From: a virus
Strand: one strand, 5' to 3'
DNA length: 22,007 nucleotides
IMG/VR virus record: IMGVR_UViG_3300002835_001232
Coordinates: 1 to 22,007 of that record
Shown here one piece after another: positions 1-7,306 of the stretch. Below the pieces are notes generated by a model. The model was not told the origin of the DNA. It searched no databases and saw only the letters and a program-made list of their open reading frames with translations. A program made the translations under genes and the position numbers. How positions within the stretch are numbered: position 1 is the first letter of the stretch; every line of letters starts with the position of its first letter.

Positions 1-1409
1 CCGGCCTGAATTCCTTTGTCCTTCAGACCCGCAACAATTTCTTTTCCAACGTCCTCAAAACTTTTTTTACCTTCTAAAACATCAACGAGATTTTTACCAA
101 ATTTTTCGGCAATTTCATTAGTCGCACCTGTCACTTGATCCTTTTGAGGTAATAAATCTCTCAAAGAGCTCGACACGGTTTCCGTTAAACCTCGTGTCAA
201 TTCAGGAAGATCCCTGATACCTTTTGTATCTGCAATTCCTCCAACTAAATTATTCTTAATAGCTGTAAGGTTACCCGCAGCAATTTCACCAGCACTCAAT
301 TGAGCTCTGGCAATATCTTCCATAGATTTGGGTGCACTCTTCGACGCTTCTATTGTCGCTTTTAATTGATCCTCACTAAGTTCACTTAATTTTTTAAAGT
401 CATCTTTTCCTTCTTCAGTTTTACCAACTTTTATAACATAATCACCACCTTTCATCTCAGCAAGATTAGCGACATACATTTTATCTTCTTCGCTTAGATT
501 ACCGGCAAATGAAAGTTGTTTCATAATCTCACCAGAGTTAGCTGCTGCTAATCCCATCTTAGTAAGATTCTCATAAGATATACCTGTCTCCGTAGCAATT
601 TCTCTTAATTTTCTTATACTACCCGGATCAATCTTAAAAGACTTAGTTTTTTCATCAAAAATAGTAAATGAGGCAGCAACATCTGCAATTGATTTTTGTA
701 AACCTGCCGGATCGTTAATCGTCGCATCCATTAGTGCAAATGGATCAGATAACATACCCATATTAACACCCAATCTTTGCATCGCAGATGCCACCTGAAT
801 AGCCCCTTCAGGGTCAAATACTTTTTCAGCAAGAGCCGAGGTTGCATTCATATTAACCCTTAACATAGCCGATTGTGCCGCCATCTTGGTAAGTCCCATA
901 ACACCTCCCTCGAAATTATATCGATTCATCATTTCTGAGTTGCTAAGAGCATCTTTCATGATTTCTTGAGTATTCATTCCAATACTTCTAATATAATCGA
1001 CCGATCCCTCTAAATTATCCTGTATATTTCCAAACTGAATACCGACATCGGTTAGCGGTCCAACAAATCGTTCTGGTTCTTGTCCTATTACCTTCGAGAT
1101 TGTTAACAATTCTTTTAAGGACTCATTAGAAGCAATGACATTCTTTCTTGTCTCTATCGAAAGTTGGCTAATAATTTTAGCTGCTTCGTTAGCTGTATCA
1201 CCAAAAGTATTGAAAAATGGTTCGACATCTCTAAGCCCCCCTTCCATCTGTCCAATTCTTTCACGAGTTTCTCCAAACTGTTTGTTCAATTGGGAAGCAA
1301 GAGCATTAATTTGCTCAAGGTTCAATCGTATCTCAGTTCCAATTTGTGTGAACCCTTTCAGTGCTTCTTCTGTACTTTTTACTTTGTCTCTTTCATTAAA
1401 ATCTTGCAT
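1..1409 (-). CDS. Tail tape-measure-like protein (partial, C-terminus off the left edge)
   Basis: This frame is open from an ATG at 1409-1407 to the window edge, giving 469 codons plus two bases without a stop. The protein is long, largely helical and Ala/Met/Ser-rich. It starts MQDFNERDKVKSTEEALKGF, has heptad-like coiled-coil sequence over about residues 15-60, and is rich in short amphipathic helices after that. It shows no enzyme motif. The call rests mostly on position: tail tube, then a tail-assembly protein with a probable frameshifted extension, then a long helical protein is the standard order before a tape measure, which sets tail length and is packed inside the tube. T4 gp29 has this role. 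It has its own leader, with a TATTTAT element at 1430-1424 and a hairpin at 1434-1456 just upstream. It could instead be another large structural or injected protein. The family call is inference; the gene itself is clear. Confidence 0.65.
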   Translation of the reverse strand, partial: MQDFNERDKVKSTEEALKGFTQIGTEIRLNLEQINALASQLNKQFGETRERIGQMEGGLRDVEPFFNTFGDTANEAAKIISQLSIETRKNVIASNESLKELLTISKVIGQEPERFVGPLTDVGIQFGNIQDNLEGSVDYIRSIGMNTQEIMKDALSNSEMMNRYNFEGGVMGLTKMAAQSAMLRVNMNATSALAEKVFDPEGAIQVASAMQRLGVNMGMLSDPFALMDATINDPAGLQKSIADVAASFTIFDEKTKSFKIDPGSIRKLREIATETGISYENLTKMGLAAANSGEIMKQLSFAGNLSEEDKMYVANLAEMKGGDYVIKVGKTEEGKDDFKKLSELSEDQLKATIEASKSAPKSMEDIARAQLSAGEIAAGNLTAIKNNLVGGIADTKGIRDLPELTRGLTETVSSSLRDLLPQKDQVTGATNEIAEKFGKNLVDVLEGKKSFEDVGKEIVAGLKDKGIQA

Positions 1410-1423
1410 CAATAGGTTTTCAT

Positions 1424-1430
1424 ATAAATA
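1424..1430 (-). promoter_or_regulatory. TATTTAT element before tape-measure-like gene
   Basis: The minus strand reads CTATTTATATG, ending 14 bases before the ATG at 1409. It is one of nine sense-strand TATTTAT copies in gene leaders of this window. It may be a phage late-promoter core; that role is inferred from recurrence only. Confidence 0.4.
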
Positions 1431-1433
1431 GAT

Positions 1434-1456
1434 AAGGGACCAATTTTAGGTCCCTT
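1434..1456 (-). terminator. Hairpin between tail-assembly gene and tape measure
   Basis: A perfect 8-bp inverted repeat (AAGGGACC / GGTCCCTT) has a 7-base loop. In the minus direction the stem is followed by TTATCTATTT, a weak U-rich tract, so it could act as a partial terminator. The loop holds the TAA stop (1448-1446) of the frameshifted extension, so the hairpin sits exactly at the end of that reading frame. Confidence 0.5.
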
Positions 1457-1602
1457 TGTTATTTTCTTCTATCCACTTCTCAAGTAAAAACTTTCTCACA
1501 AAGACGGGCATTATAAGAAAATCCTGATATGATATGTGTAATAAAGAACTTAAATAATAAAACTCTTCAGTTTGTATTTTTCTATAATCAGAAGAAAGGA
1601 CG
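1446..1602 (-). CDS. Probable +1-frameshift extension of the tail-assembly protein
   Basis: In the +1 frame relative to the gp26-like gene there is an open frame that overlaps that gene's end and stops at TAA 1448-1446. Downstream of the overlap it encodes a protein-like stretch, about DYRKIQTEEFYYLSSLLH, then MPVFVRKFLLEKWIEENN. There is no ATG before the overlap; the only internal ATG (1511) would give a 21-aa peptide missing the first half. The upstream gene has two Phe codons followed by C at 1608-1602 (TTT TTT CGT), where tRNA-Phe could slip from TTT onto TTC and continue in this frame. Frameshifted tail-assembly chaperone pairs just before the tape measure are known in many phages (lambda G/GT). 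The protein-like sequence and shifted frame are seen; the frameshift is inferred. The alternative is an independent short gene using a non-ATG start. Confidence 0.55.
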
Positions 1603-2331
1603 AAAAAAGTCCACCCCAAAACCAACGTTAACCGTTAGTCTATCTCCTGATGGGGTAATTACAACTCTTTCCATATCTAATTTTGGCTCGTTGTCATCCA
1701 AAAACTTTCTTATGTGTTTAGAATCTGCAATCATCATTGTATTGATAATTTGACCAATTTCACCTTTGTCTCTACTTCCATTGTATTCCGCAATTTGTCT
1801 CTCGAGTCTCCAAGTTGCTCTTGGTGCTGGTCGTCCTGCGGGGTATTTTGACGCCATAATTCTAAGTTCAACTAAGTCTCCGAAACTCAATGGTTTTAAT
1901 TTGACTGACGCACCAGACACAGGTAATACTGTCTCGAATAAACCTTCTTCGTTCGGTTTTGATCCTTTTCTTATATTCAACTCATCTAACAACACGGTTG
2001 CTTGGAATGGTTGATTAGTTTTAGGATCTGTAACATTGACTACCATTTCGGGTCCAAATGCCGTGTTCCTTAAAAAGATTAGAATTGCCTCGATGTCTCC
2101 TTCCAAAAGTTCTTCGGGTCTAAGGTCTGGTTCGAATAACTTAGCTCGAACTAATGCCATAGTTAAATCATCCGATCCACCCATTAAGATGTTTTCATCG
2201 TTGGCGGTAAGATATCCTACTTTAACAGTAGATTTCTTGCTTTTATAAAACACACCTCCCGATGGTAAAGGTACCACGTCGTGGGGTAATGATATGTTTT
2301 GTTGTGCATATTGTGATGTTTGATTATCCAT
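1588..2331 (-). CDS. Baseplate hub / tail-assembly protein, T4 gp26-like
   Basis: This 247-residue protein resembles the T4 base-plate protein family that includes gp26. Recognisable parts are LPSGGVFY near residue 22, followed by a strand and VGYLTANDENIL, then a helical segment with LLEGDIEAILIFLRNTAFG near residues 95-115, and an end with IRKFLDDNEPKLD followed by a beta segment, GFGVDFFRPFF. T4 gp26 is about 208 residues. The gene lies after the tail tube and before the tape-measure-like gene, the slot of tail-assembly chaperones, so it may act as a chaperone as well as, or instead of, a hub part. Its ATG follows directly on the U-tract of a terminator-like hairpin (2338-2363), with no room for a ribosome-binding site. 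The last codons contain the TTT TTT C run proposed as a +1 slip site. Confidence 0.7.
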   Translation of the reverse strand: MDNQTSQYAQQNISLPHDVVPLPSGGVFYKSKKSTVKVGYLTANDENILMGGSDDLTMALVRAKLFEPDLRPEELLEGDIEAILIFLRNTAFGPEMVVNVTDPKTNQPFQATVLLDELNIRKGSKPNEEGLFETVLPVSGASVKLKPLSFGDLVELRIMASKYPAGRPAPRATWRLERQIAEYNGSRDKGEIGQIINTMMIADSKHIRKFLDDNEPKLDMERVVITPSGDRLTVNVGFGVDFFRPFF

Positions 2332-2363
2332 AAAAAAAACCGTGAGGTTTTGTCCTCACGGTT
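2332..2363 (-). terminator. Intrinsic terminator after tail tube gene, abutting next start codon
   Basis: A perfect 10-bp stem (AACCGTGAGG 2338-2347 with CCTCACGGTT 2354-2363) has a 6-base loop. On the minus strand it is followed by eight Ts (2339-2332, the first two lying in the stem), then directly by the ATG of the gp26-like gene at 2331. This is the strongest terminator in the window. It lies 32 bases after the tail tube stop and probably limits read-through into the downstream, lower-copy gene. Confidence 0.85.
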
Positions 2364-2395
2364 AAATATAAACTGACTTTACTTTTTATAAAGAA

Positions 2396-2884
2396 TTAAT
2401 AAATAAGAACACATCTGTCCATTCTCAAAGTAGTTGTAATATTCGCTAAAGCATCTTGAGAATACGATAAAGCGTTGAAGTTAACGTCTGTTAAGAAAGT
2501 TCCGTAAAGAATCCATTTCTCAACAACCACTCCTGTTGGATCCAACATTTCAAGGTCGATATCTTTTTTGTAACCCGCAGCATATCCCATACGACCTGTA
2601 ACAGATTCTGCATGTAGACGAACCCACTCCATAAGAGCTTGAGCCGCTGATGGTCCAATTGGATCACGGAATGTAACGTTTATTGGTTGCCAGTTAAATC
2701 TACCAGCAACGTAAGTAGAGGTATTCAAAAATTGAATCTCTGTAGCTCCGATTGTTATGTGAGGTCTTGCTGCAGACTCCACAAACCACTCATTAATACC
2801 CAATGTCGAAGGAAATCTCAAAATGAATCGATTCTGACGTTTCGGTTCGTAAGGTATAGGCATTTTCATCAGTAAGTCAGCCAT
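2396..2884 (-). CDS. Tail tube protein, T4 gp19-like
   Basis: This is the major subunit of the inner tube of the contractile tail, through which DNA passes. It has 162 residues; T4 gp19 has 163. Family features are the N-terminal YEPKRQNRFILRFP (residues 12-25), the STYVAG segment with a following tryptophan near residue 65, and the central DPIGPSAAQALMEWVRLH (about 74-91) with ESVTGRMGYAAGYK, then DPTGVVVEKW (about 115-124). The gene is downstream of the sheath, as in T4, but a HAD-type gene separates the two. It has its own 92-base leader carrying a TATTTAT element and ends at a strong terminator, as expected for a very abundant virion protein. No Shine-Dalgarno sequence precedes the start; MADLL is the first Met in the frame, with internal Mets at residues 6 and 8. 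Confidence 0.92.
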   Translation of the reverse strand: MADLLMKMPIPYEPKRQNRFILRFPSTLGINEWFVESAARPHITIGATEIQFLNTSTYVAGRFNWQPINVTFRDPIGPSAAQALMEWVRLHAESVTGRMGYAAGYKKDIDLEMLDPTGVVVEKWILYGTFLTDVNFNALSYSQDALANITTTLRMDRCVLIY

Positions 2885-2918
2885 AGTATATTATTTTTTT
2901 CTTTTTGTGTTTATAAGT

Positions 2919-2925
2919 ATAAATA
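2919..2925 (-). promoter_or_regulatory. TATTTAT element before tail tube gene
   Basis: The minus strand reads GATATATTTATAC, ending 34 bases before the tail tube ATG at 2884. It is one of nine copies in gene leaders and a candidate late-promoter core. Confidence 0.45.
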
Positions 2926-2976
2926 TATCTCGAATAATTTTTTTCTCTTTACTTTATCGTCAAAAAAAAGTATTCA

Positions 2977-3798
2977 TTATTTCATTCTAGATTTCTTTCC
3001 AGTACCAGTATAATAAGTTTTAACTATATTATCTGGATCTTTATCAAACCTTTTCTTCATTACTTCTACATTTCTTATATCATCATCTGAAAATCCAATT
3101 GTAGGAGTAAATTTATTAGCAATATCCTTTTTTAAGAATGCTCTTTTATTAAATAATGCCGCTAGTCCTTTTATGTAGTCAACAAATCCTTCCATCGCAG
3201 TAACTTTCGCCTCCTCAGGATTAGTTGCACCCCCCTCGTCTCCAAAAGAAACAGGATGATACTTGTTGAGTTCCAAATATGTTTTTATTAATTCATTGTC
3301 CGTCATTTCTTCTTCACCCACAAATGAACGGTATTTTCTAAGATTCTTAAGTAATTGTTCCTTACTAATCCCATTAAAATCATTTAATATGTAATTGTAA
3401 ACCGCTTGTTTTAAAGTGTTAGGGTTGTGACCTCTTGCTGTGATGATTGAAAATATTGAACCATTATTGATTGCCTCTCTAAAATCATCGAAAGCAGGAC
3501 CAACTTTAGCTTTCATCGCGTCAATTATAAATTGTTTGTCCCCCTCAGTTCTGAAGTTTCTAAACGGATTTTCTGCAAACCCCACAATAGTGTGTCCGTT
3601 ATAATCAAAATCACTCTTTCCAACCTTTGTTCTATACTCCGCAAAATCAGCAGTCGACATACCAACCTCCTCACCGTTATCGTCCTTTAAAACAATTTCA
3701 GTCGGCATATGAACAATATTATCATCCCAATCGAATGCGTAATATTTCATATCTGGAGAACCTTTGGAATCAAACCCTTCTTTAAATTCTTTCTTCAT
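2977..3798 (-). CDS. HAD-superfamily phosphatase-like protein
   Basis: This 273-residue protein has HAD hydrolase motifs in order. Motif I is FDWDDN with nucleophile candidate D23 and D25; motif II is SIITARGHN with T120; motif IV is GFSDDD (D238-D240) followed by N243. A lysine for motif III is not obvious, although K198 is possible. HAD enzymes hydrolyse phosphate esters through an aspartyl-phosphate intermediate; the substrate here cannot be told. Residues 31-90 form a small cap-like insertion. Met17 (codon at 3750), just before YYAFDWDD, is an alternative start. The gene sits between the sheath and tube genes in a structural operon, downstream of the sheath hairpin at 3809-3827. Possible roles are dephosphorylating a nucleotide, a DNA or RNA end, or a protein; none is shown. 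Confidence 0.75.
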   Translation of the reverse strand: MKKEFKEGFDSKGSPDMKYYAFDWDDNIVHMPTEIVLKDDNGEEVGMSTADFAEYRTKVGKSDFDYNGHTIVGFAENPFRNFRTEGDKQFIIDAMKAKVGPAFDDFREAINNGSIFSIITARGHNPNTLKQAVYNYILNDFNGISKEQLLKNLRKYRSFVGEEEMTDNELIKTYLELNKYHPVSFGDEGGATNPEEAKVTAMEGFVDYIKGLAALFNKRAFLKKDIANKFTPTIGFSDDDIRNVEVMKKRFDKDPDNIVKTYYTGTGKKSRMK

Positions 3799-3808
3799 AT
3801 TGGCTAAA

Positions 3809-3827
3809 GGGGGGAACTAGTCCCCCC
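3809..3827 (-). terminator. G/C-rich hairpin after tail sheath gene
   Basis: The repeat GGGGGGA (3809-3815) and TCCCCCC (3821-3827) forms a 7-bp stem with loop ACTAG, 8 bases after the sheath stop. In the minus direction it is followed by only TTT and then the start of the HAD gene 11 bases on. It is probably a partial terminator or an mRNA 3'-end stabiliser for the abundant sheath message. Confidence 0.6.
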
Positions 3828-3835
3828 AATTAATT

Positions 3836-6800
3836 TTAGATATTTTCAAACGTAGCCCCCGCTGGTGTGATTAAGAATTCAATATCGATGAATTCAAGAG
3901 CTTTCGTTGGTTTAAGATAAATCTTTCCTGTTAGTGTATTTCTATCAAGATCTTCAGGTGAAGATGAAACTGTCACACGGAAGTCGTAGATACCTCTGTC
4001 TCTTCTAATAGAGTCAAGGATTGGGTTAACACTATCTAAGAATTGTTGTCTTACAATCTCGTCGTTTTGTTCGAACAATAATCTTACTGCTACTGCTGAA
4101 ATCAATTTACGAGCTTGAAGTAAAAGTCTTCTTACGTTCAATCTGTCTAATGCTGAATCAGCTTGTTGTAACGTTTTGTTACCCCATATTACTGTTCCGA
4201 CATCAGAGAAAGTTGCGATAGGATTAATTCTACCTTTGTATAAAGTATCTCTGTTTTCTTGAGTTAGTTTAATTCTTGCTTTGATTGAATTTACAAGACC
4301 TCTTGTGTAACCCGCTGATGCGAACCAAGGGAATGCAATGTTATCAGTCAATGCTAAGTTTCTACAAACCTCACCTGTTGGTGGGATGTAAAGTTGTGTA
4401 TTGTTAACAGTATCTCTTACAAGAATCCAAGGATAGTAAGTCGCTGTGTAGTTTGAATCGATACCTGTTTGTTCTAAATTATCAACCGCTTCTGTTGGGA
4501 AAATTAATCCTAAGTTATCAGTTGTTGTTGGTAGGAACATATCGTAGTCAGGTGTTGTACAGATATAAACTGAGTCAGCTCTATCATCTTGAATCATATT
4601 GATTGCACCTTCAACTAAATTACTATTATTAACATAGTCGATACTTGAAGTAGCGAACACGTTAATGTTAGTTGCTTCAGGATTTGCAAAAGTTGCAATA
4701 CCTAATTGGTAAGCGTAGTAGTCGGTGTTTGCCCAATCTGAGTCATCTCCACCAATTGATATATTCTTGAACGCTCCCCATCCTGTTGCTGTTGGGTATC
4801 TTGATGTTGGACATGCACCTTTTAAATAACCTGTCGAACCTAAGATAAAGTCGTCACCGTTTGTTCTTGACTCTCTATAGATATCCCATCCGTCAAATCC
4901 TTTTGCGAAACACACAGTGAATTTTCTAGCGAATAATCTATAATATGGATTTTCAGGACTTGTTGGTTCTGAATTGAAACTTGCGTCTCCTACATAGAAA
5001 GATGATTCACCACTTGTTGTAAACGCATTTCCGATTGTAACAACCGTTGCACCTGAGTCCATGTGGAATCCTTTAGTTTTAGTATTCCAAGGTGTACCGT
5101 CAATAAGATTACAATGGTTCAAATTATTTTGGTAACCTTTGAACATTAAGAATGATTCATCAATACCAAGAGAACTTGAGAACCCTAAGAAAGTTCTTCT
5201 CACATTGTCACCAGGACTTGTTACCACATTTGATCCTCCGTTTGTTGTACCGAAAGGAGGGTTATAGATAACTTGACCAGGGAAATTATATTCTGTTTTA
5301 TAAACAGGAACTGGAGATAAAACATCACCAGAGTAATCTCTCATAATATAACCTTCAAATCCACAAGGTAATGCATCTACAGGGAATTCATCAGATAACT
5401 CAATCATAATAAACGCTGAGTTAAGAGGATATTCACCATCAGAAGAACCTATCTTTTTAGCAACAAATGAGTTACTGTTAGGATCCATAGTACAGTTCGT
5501 GAATTTTTCAAGAACTACAGGGTTAGCATCAGTATCAAAGAAATCTCTAACCATGATATCGAATGTGCTATTATTAAATGACATATTCATTATAGAAATC
5601 TTAACTTCTACGTTTGCAGAATCACCGTCAGAAATCGAAATGAATTTAAATAAATTATAAACCTTATTACCTCTAAGTTCTGAAACAACGAATGGAGTTT
5701 CAGGACTTTGATATTGGAATACATTATTTGCAATTGAAGACGTGTCTCCACCTCTTGCTTCAGGTAATGCAATCAACTCCGCATTTATTCCACGAATATA
5801 TCCTTTATTGTAAGCATAATTTAACATGTTTTGATAAACCTCTTCAACAAATAACGGAACTTCAAATCTTAATTTAGCAAAGTTACTTACACTGAATACC
5901 TTTGTGATGTACTCAGAATCTGAGTTTTGAAGTGAAGTCTCAAATGAGAAGTTTTCACCTTCAATTGTTGTACCTGTAATTGCAAAAGTTGAGAATGGAT
6001 TTCTTGTTATTGCAGAATAAGAACCAACGGTGCTAATTCCAACATCAGTTAATCCTGTAACTTGATATGTTGGTCCTGCACTTGTTGAATTGTATAAACT
6101 AATACCTCTTGATCTTAAAGTTGCAACAACAACATCATTATATTCTGAGAACGCAGTACCAGAGAATGTGAACATTTGGCCTGATAATGATCCGTTAAAA
6201 TTACCACTTCCTAAACTATTAAGTACCGATATTGATGTGTAGAATGAATAACCTGAATAACCGTTATTAGCTTGGTTAACGAATGTTGCATAATACCAAA
6301 CATCATTATCGTCTGATGTTAAATCAGCAGAATTAAGATCCATGTTATTACAACTAAATACGTTTGTTAAACCAGTGATACCATCAGCAATTAACTCGTT
6401 GTATACTGTACCAGATAAAGAACCAAACACATATGCACTTGTTCCAGATAATGTTGTATCTCTGAAAATATCAACTAATTGAGTTGAGATGTCTTCTTGT
6501 AAAGTGGATAAATTTCCATTCTCAAGTTGATATTGTAAACCAAAATCATCCCAAATAACATCAGGAGTTGTATCTTGTGTTATGTTAACAGTTCCTCCCG
6601 TTGATCCCGAGAAGTCCATTTCAAATGCTGTTCCTGTTGTAACATTAACACCAACAGTAGTTGGGTCCACGTTAGCAATAGTGGTGATAGACCAAGAAGG
6701 TCCCGCATCATAACCTGATAATCCTAGTATTCTAGTCACGAACAATTGGTTAGATTGTTGTAAGTAAGACTTTGCGATGTACGCCGCCTCATATTTAGGA

Positions 6801-7015
6801 ATTTGTGTATTCACAAACTTTTCAGGGGATGTACCACCAAAAAGAGTTGTGAACTCGTCGAAACTCGTTACGAAAATTGGTTCGAAGGCTGGGCCTTTTA
6901 GGGTTTCCCCTACTAACCCTAATGTAGTTACACCAACACTTTGCGCGACGAATGATAGGTCGGTCTCTGTTGTGTATACACCGGGTGAAACGAATACTTT
7001 ACTTGCTGTTGCCAT
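3836..7015 (-). CDS. Tail sheath protein, T4 gp18-like, unusually long
   Basis: This is the contractile sheath subunit surrounding the tail tube. The N-terminus has the sheath signature SPGVYTTETDLS (residues 9-20), then VGETLKGPAFEP and a segment about filament strands. The C-terminal third carries the conserved sheath core: PWFASAGYTRG (about residue 896), NPIATFSDVGTVIWGNKTL (about 925-945), and the last domain with RRDRGIYDFRV and the EFLITPAG end. At 1059 residues it is about 400 longer than T4 gp18 (659). The extra length is mostly Ser/Thr/Gly/Asn-rich, beta-type sequence from roughly residue 110 to 600, probably surface domains on the outside of the sheath. It is led by a 117-base divergent intergenic region with several promoter-like elements and ends at a hairpin. 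The start chosen is the first ATG in the frame. Confidence 0.93.
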   Translation of the reverse strand: MATASKVFVSPGVYTTETDLSFVAQSVGVTTLGLVGETLKGPAFEPIFVTSFDEFTTLFGGTSPEKFVNTQIPKYEAAYIAKSYLQQSNQLFVTRILGLSGYDAGPSWSITTIANVDPTTVGVNVTTGTAFEMDFSGSTGGTVNITQDTTPDVIWDDFGLQYQLENGNLSTLQEDISTQLVDIFRDTTLSGTSAYVFGSLSGTVYNELIADGITGLTNVFSCNNMDLNSADLTSDDNDVWYYATFVNQANNGYSGYSFYTSISVLNSLGSGNFNGSLSGQMFTFSGTAFSEYNDVVVATLRSRGISLYNSTSAGPTYQVTGLTDVGISTVGSYSAITRNPFSTFAITGTTIEGENFSFETSLQNSDSEYITKVFSVSNFAKLRFEVPLFVEEVYQNMLNYAYNKGYIRGINAELIALPEARGGDTSSIANNVFQYQSPETPFVVSELRGNKVYNLFKFISISDGDSANVEVKISIMNMSFNNSTFDIMVRDFFDTDANPVVLEKFTNCTMDPNSNSFVAKKIGSSDGEYPLNSAFIMIELSDEFPVDALPCGFEGYIMRDYSGDVLSPVPVYKTEYNFPGQVIYNPPFGTTNGGSNVVTSPGDNVRRTFLGFSSSLGIDESFLMFKGYQNNLNHCNLIDGTPWNTKTKGFHMDSGATVVTIGNAFTTSGESSFYVGDASFNSEPTSPENPYYRLFARKFTVCFAKGFDGWDIYRESRTNGDDFILGSTGYLKGACPTSRYPTATGWGAFKNISIGGDDSDWANTDYYAYQLGIATFANPEATNINVFATSSIDYVNNSNLVEGAINMIQDDRADSVYICTTPDYDMFLPTTTDNLGLIFPTEAVDNLEQTGIDSNYTATYYPWILVRDTVNNTQLYIPPTGEVCRNLALTDNIAFPWFASAGYTRGLVNSIKARIKLTQENRDTLYKGRINPIATFSDVGTVIWGNKTLQQADSALDRLNVRRLLLQARKLISAVAVRLLFEQNDEIVRQQFLDSVNPILDSIRRDRGIYDFRVTVSSSPEDLDRNTLTGKIYLKPTKALEFIDIEFLITPAGATFENI

Positions 7016-7038
7016 TATTTAAAAATTCTGTTCAGATT

Positions 7039-7046
7039 TATTTATA
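7039..7046 (-). promoter_or_regulatory. T4-type late promoter core TATAAATA before sheath
   Basis: The minus strand has TATAAATA, identical to the T4 late promoter core, ending 23 bases before the sheath ATG. A second copy lies at 7098-7091. Such copies are not seen before the other virion genes here, so the match may be chance in A+T-rich DNA. Confidence 0.35.
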
Positions 7047-7047
7047 C

Positions 7048-7054
7048 ATAAATA
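7048..7054 (-). promoter_or_regulatory. TATTTAT element before tail sheath gene
   Basis: The minus strand reads AATATTTATGTA, ending 32 bases before the sheath ATG. The distance is close to the 34 bases seen before the tail tube gene. It is one of nine copies in leaders. Confidence 0.45.
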
Positions 7055-7090
7055 TTAAATTAAACACAAAAAACTTTACTCTTTATATTG

Positions 7091-7097
7091 TATTTAT
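7091..7097 (+). promoter_or_regulatory. TATTTAT element before the small regulator gene
   Basis: The plus strand reads TTGTATTTATAAATT, ending 35 bases before the ATG at 7133. The site is nearly palindromic (TATTTATAAAT), so the opposite strand also carries TATAAATA facing the sheath gene. Confidence 0.35.
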
Positions 7098-7132
7098 AAA
7101 TTAGGCGCTTTTATTCTGCCTTTTTTCTGCCC

Positions 7133-7306
7133 ATGAAAACAACGTCAAAAACGACAAAAGAGATAAAGAACATCAAAATCTCAATTGAGTCTCACAACAC
7201 ACTCAAAAAGTATTGTGATAAAAGGGGTTTAAAAATTTACAAGTTTCTTGAAAATTTAATTATGGAAAAGTGTAAAGAAAAAACTGATCTATACGGAGAA
7301 GATTAA
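7133..7306 (+). CDS. Small ribbon-helix-helix regulator-like protein (57 aa)
   Basis: An ATG at 7133 opens a 57-codon frame ending with TAA at 7304-7306. Residues about 13-46 look like a ribbon-helix-helix (Arc/CopG/MetJ-type) DNA-binding domain: a basic strand IKNIKISI, a first helix ESHNTLKKYCDKRG, a turn, and a second helix KIYKFLENLIMEKC. The N-terminus is Lys/Thr-rich. Such proteins bind DNA as dimers and usually repress nearby promoters, often their own. The gene lies on the opposite strand to its neighbours. It shares the divergent intergenic region with the sheath gene and overlaps the end of the gp15-like gene tail to tail by four bases. An obvious target is therefore the sheath promoter or its own. 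The fold call is by eye; regulation is inferred. Confidence 0.7.
   Translation: MKTTSKTTKEIKNIKISIESHNTLKKYCDKRGLKIYKFLENLIMEKCKEKTDLYGED

Noticed and set aside
1135-1431. Plus-strand open frame inside the tape-measure-like region
   Set aside because: It is antisense to a long, clearly protein-like minus frame and shows no domain; the same holds for plus-strand frames over the sheath, polymerase and glycosyltransferase genes.
1446-1511. Independent 21-aa gene from the ATG at 1511
   Set aside because: The protein-like sequence starts well upstream of this ATG, so a frameshifted extension explains it better.
5700-6700. Frameshift or gene fusion inside the long sheath frame
   Set aside because: The frame is continuous, composition is even, and both conserved sheath ends are in the same frame.
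7039-7098. T4 canonical late promoter TATAAATA as the general late signal
   Set aside because: Two copies face the sheath gene, but I found none before the tail tube, neck or tape-measure genes, so it does not generalise; TATTTAT does.
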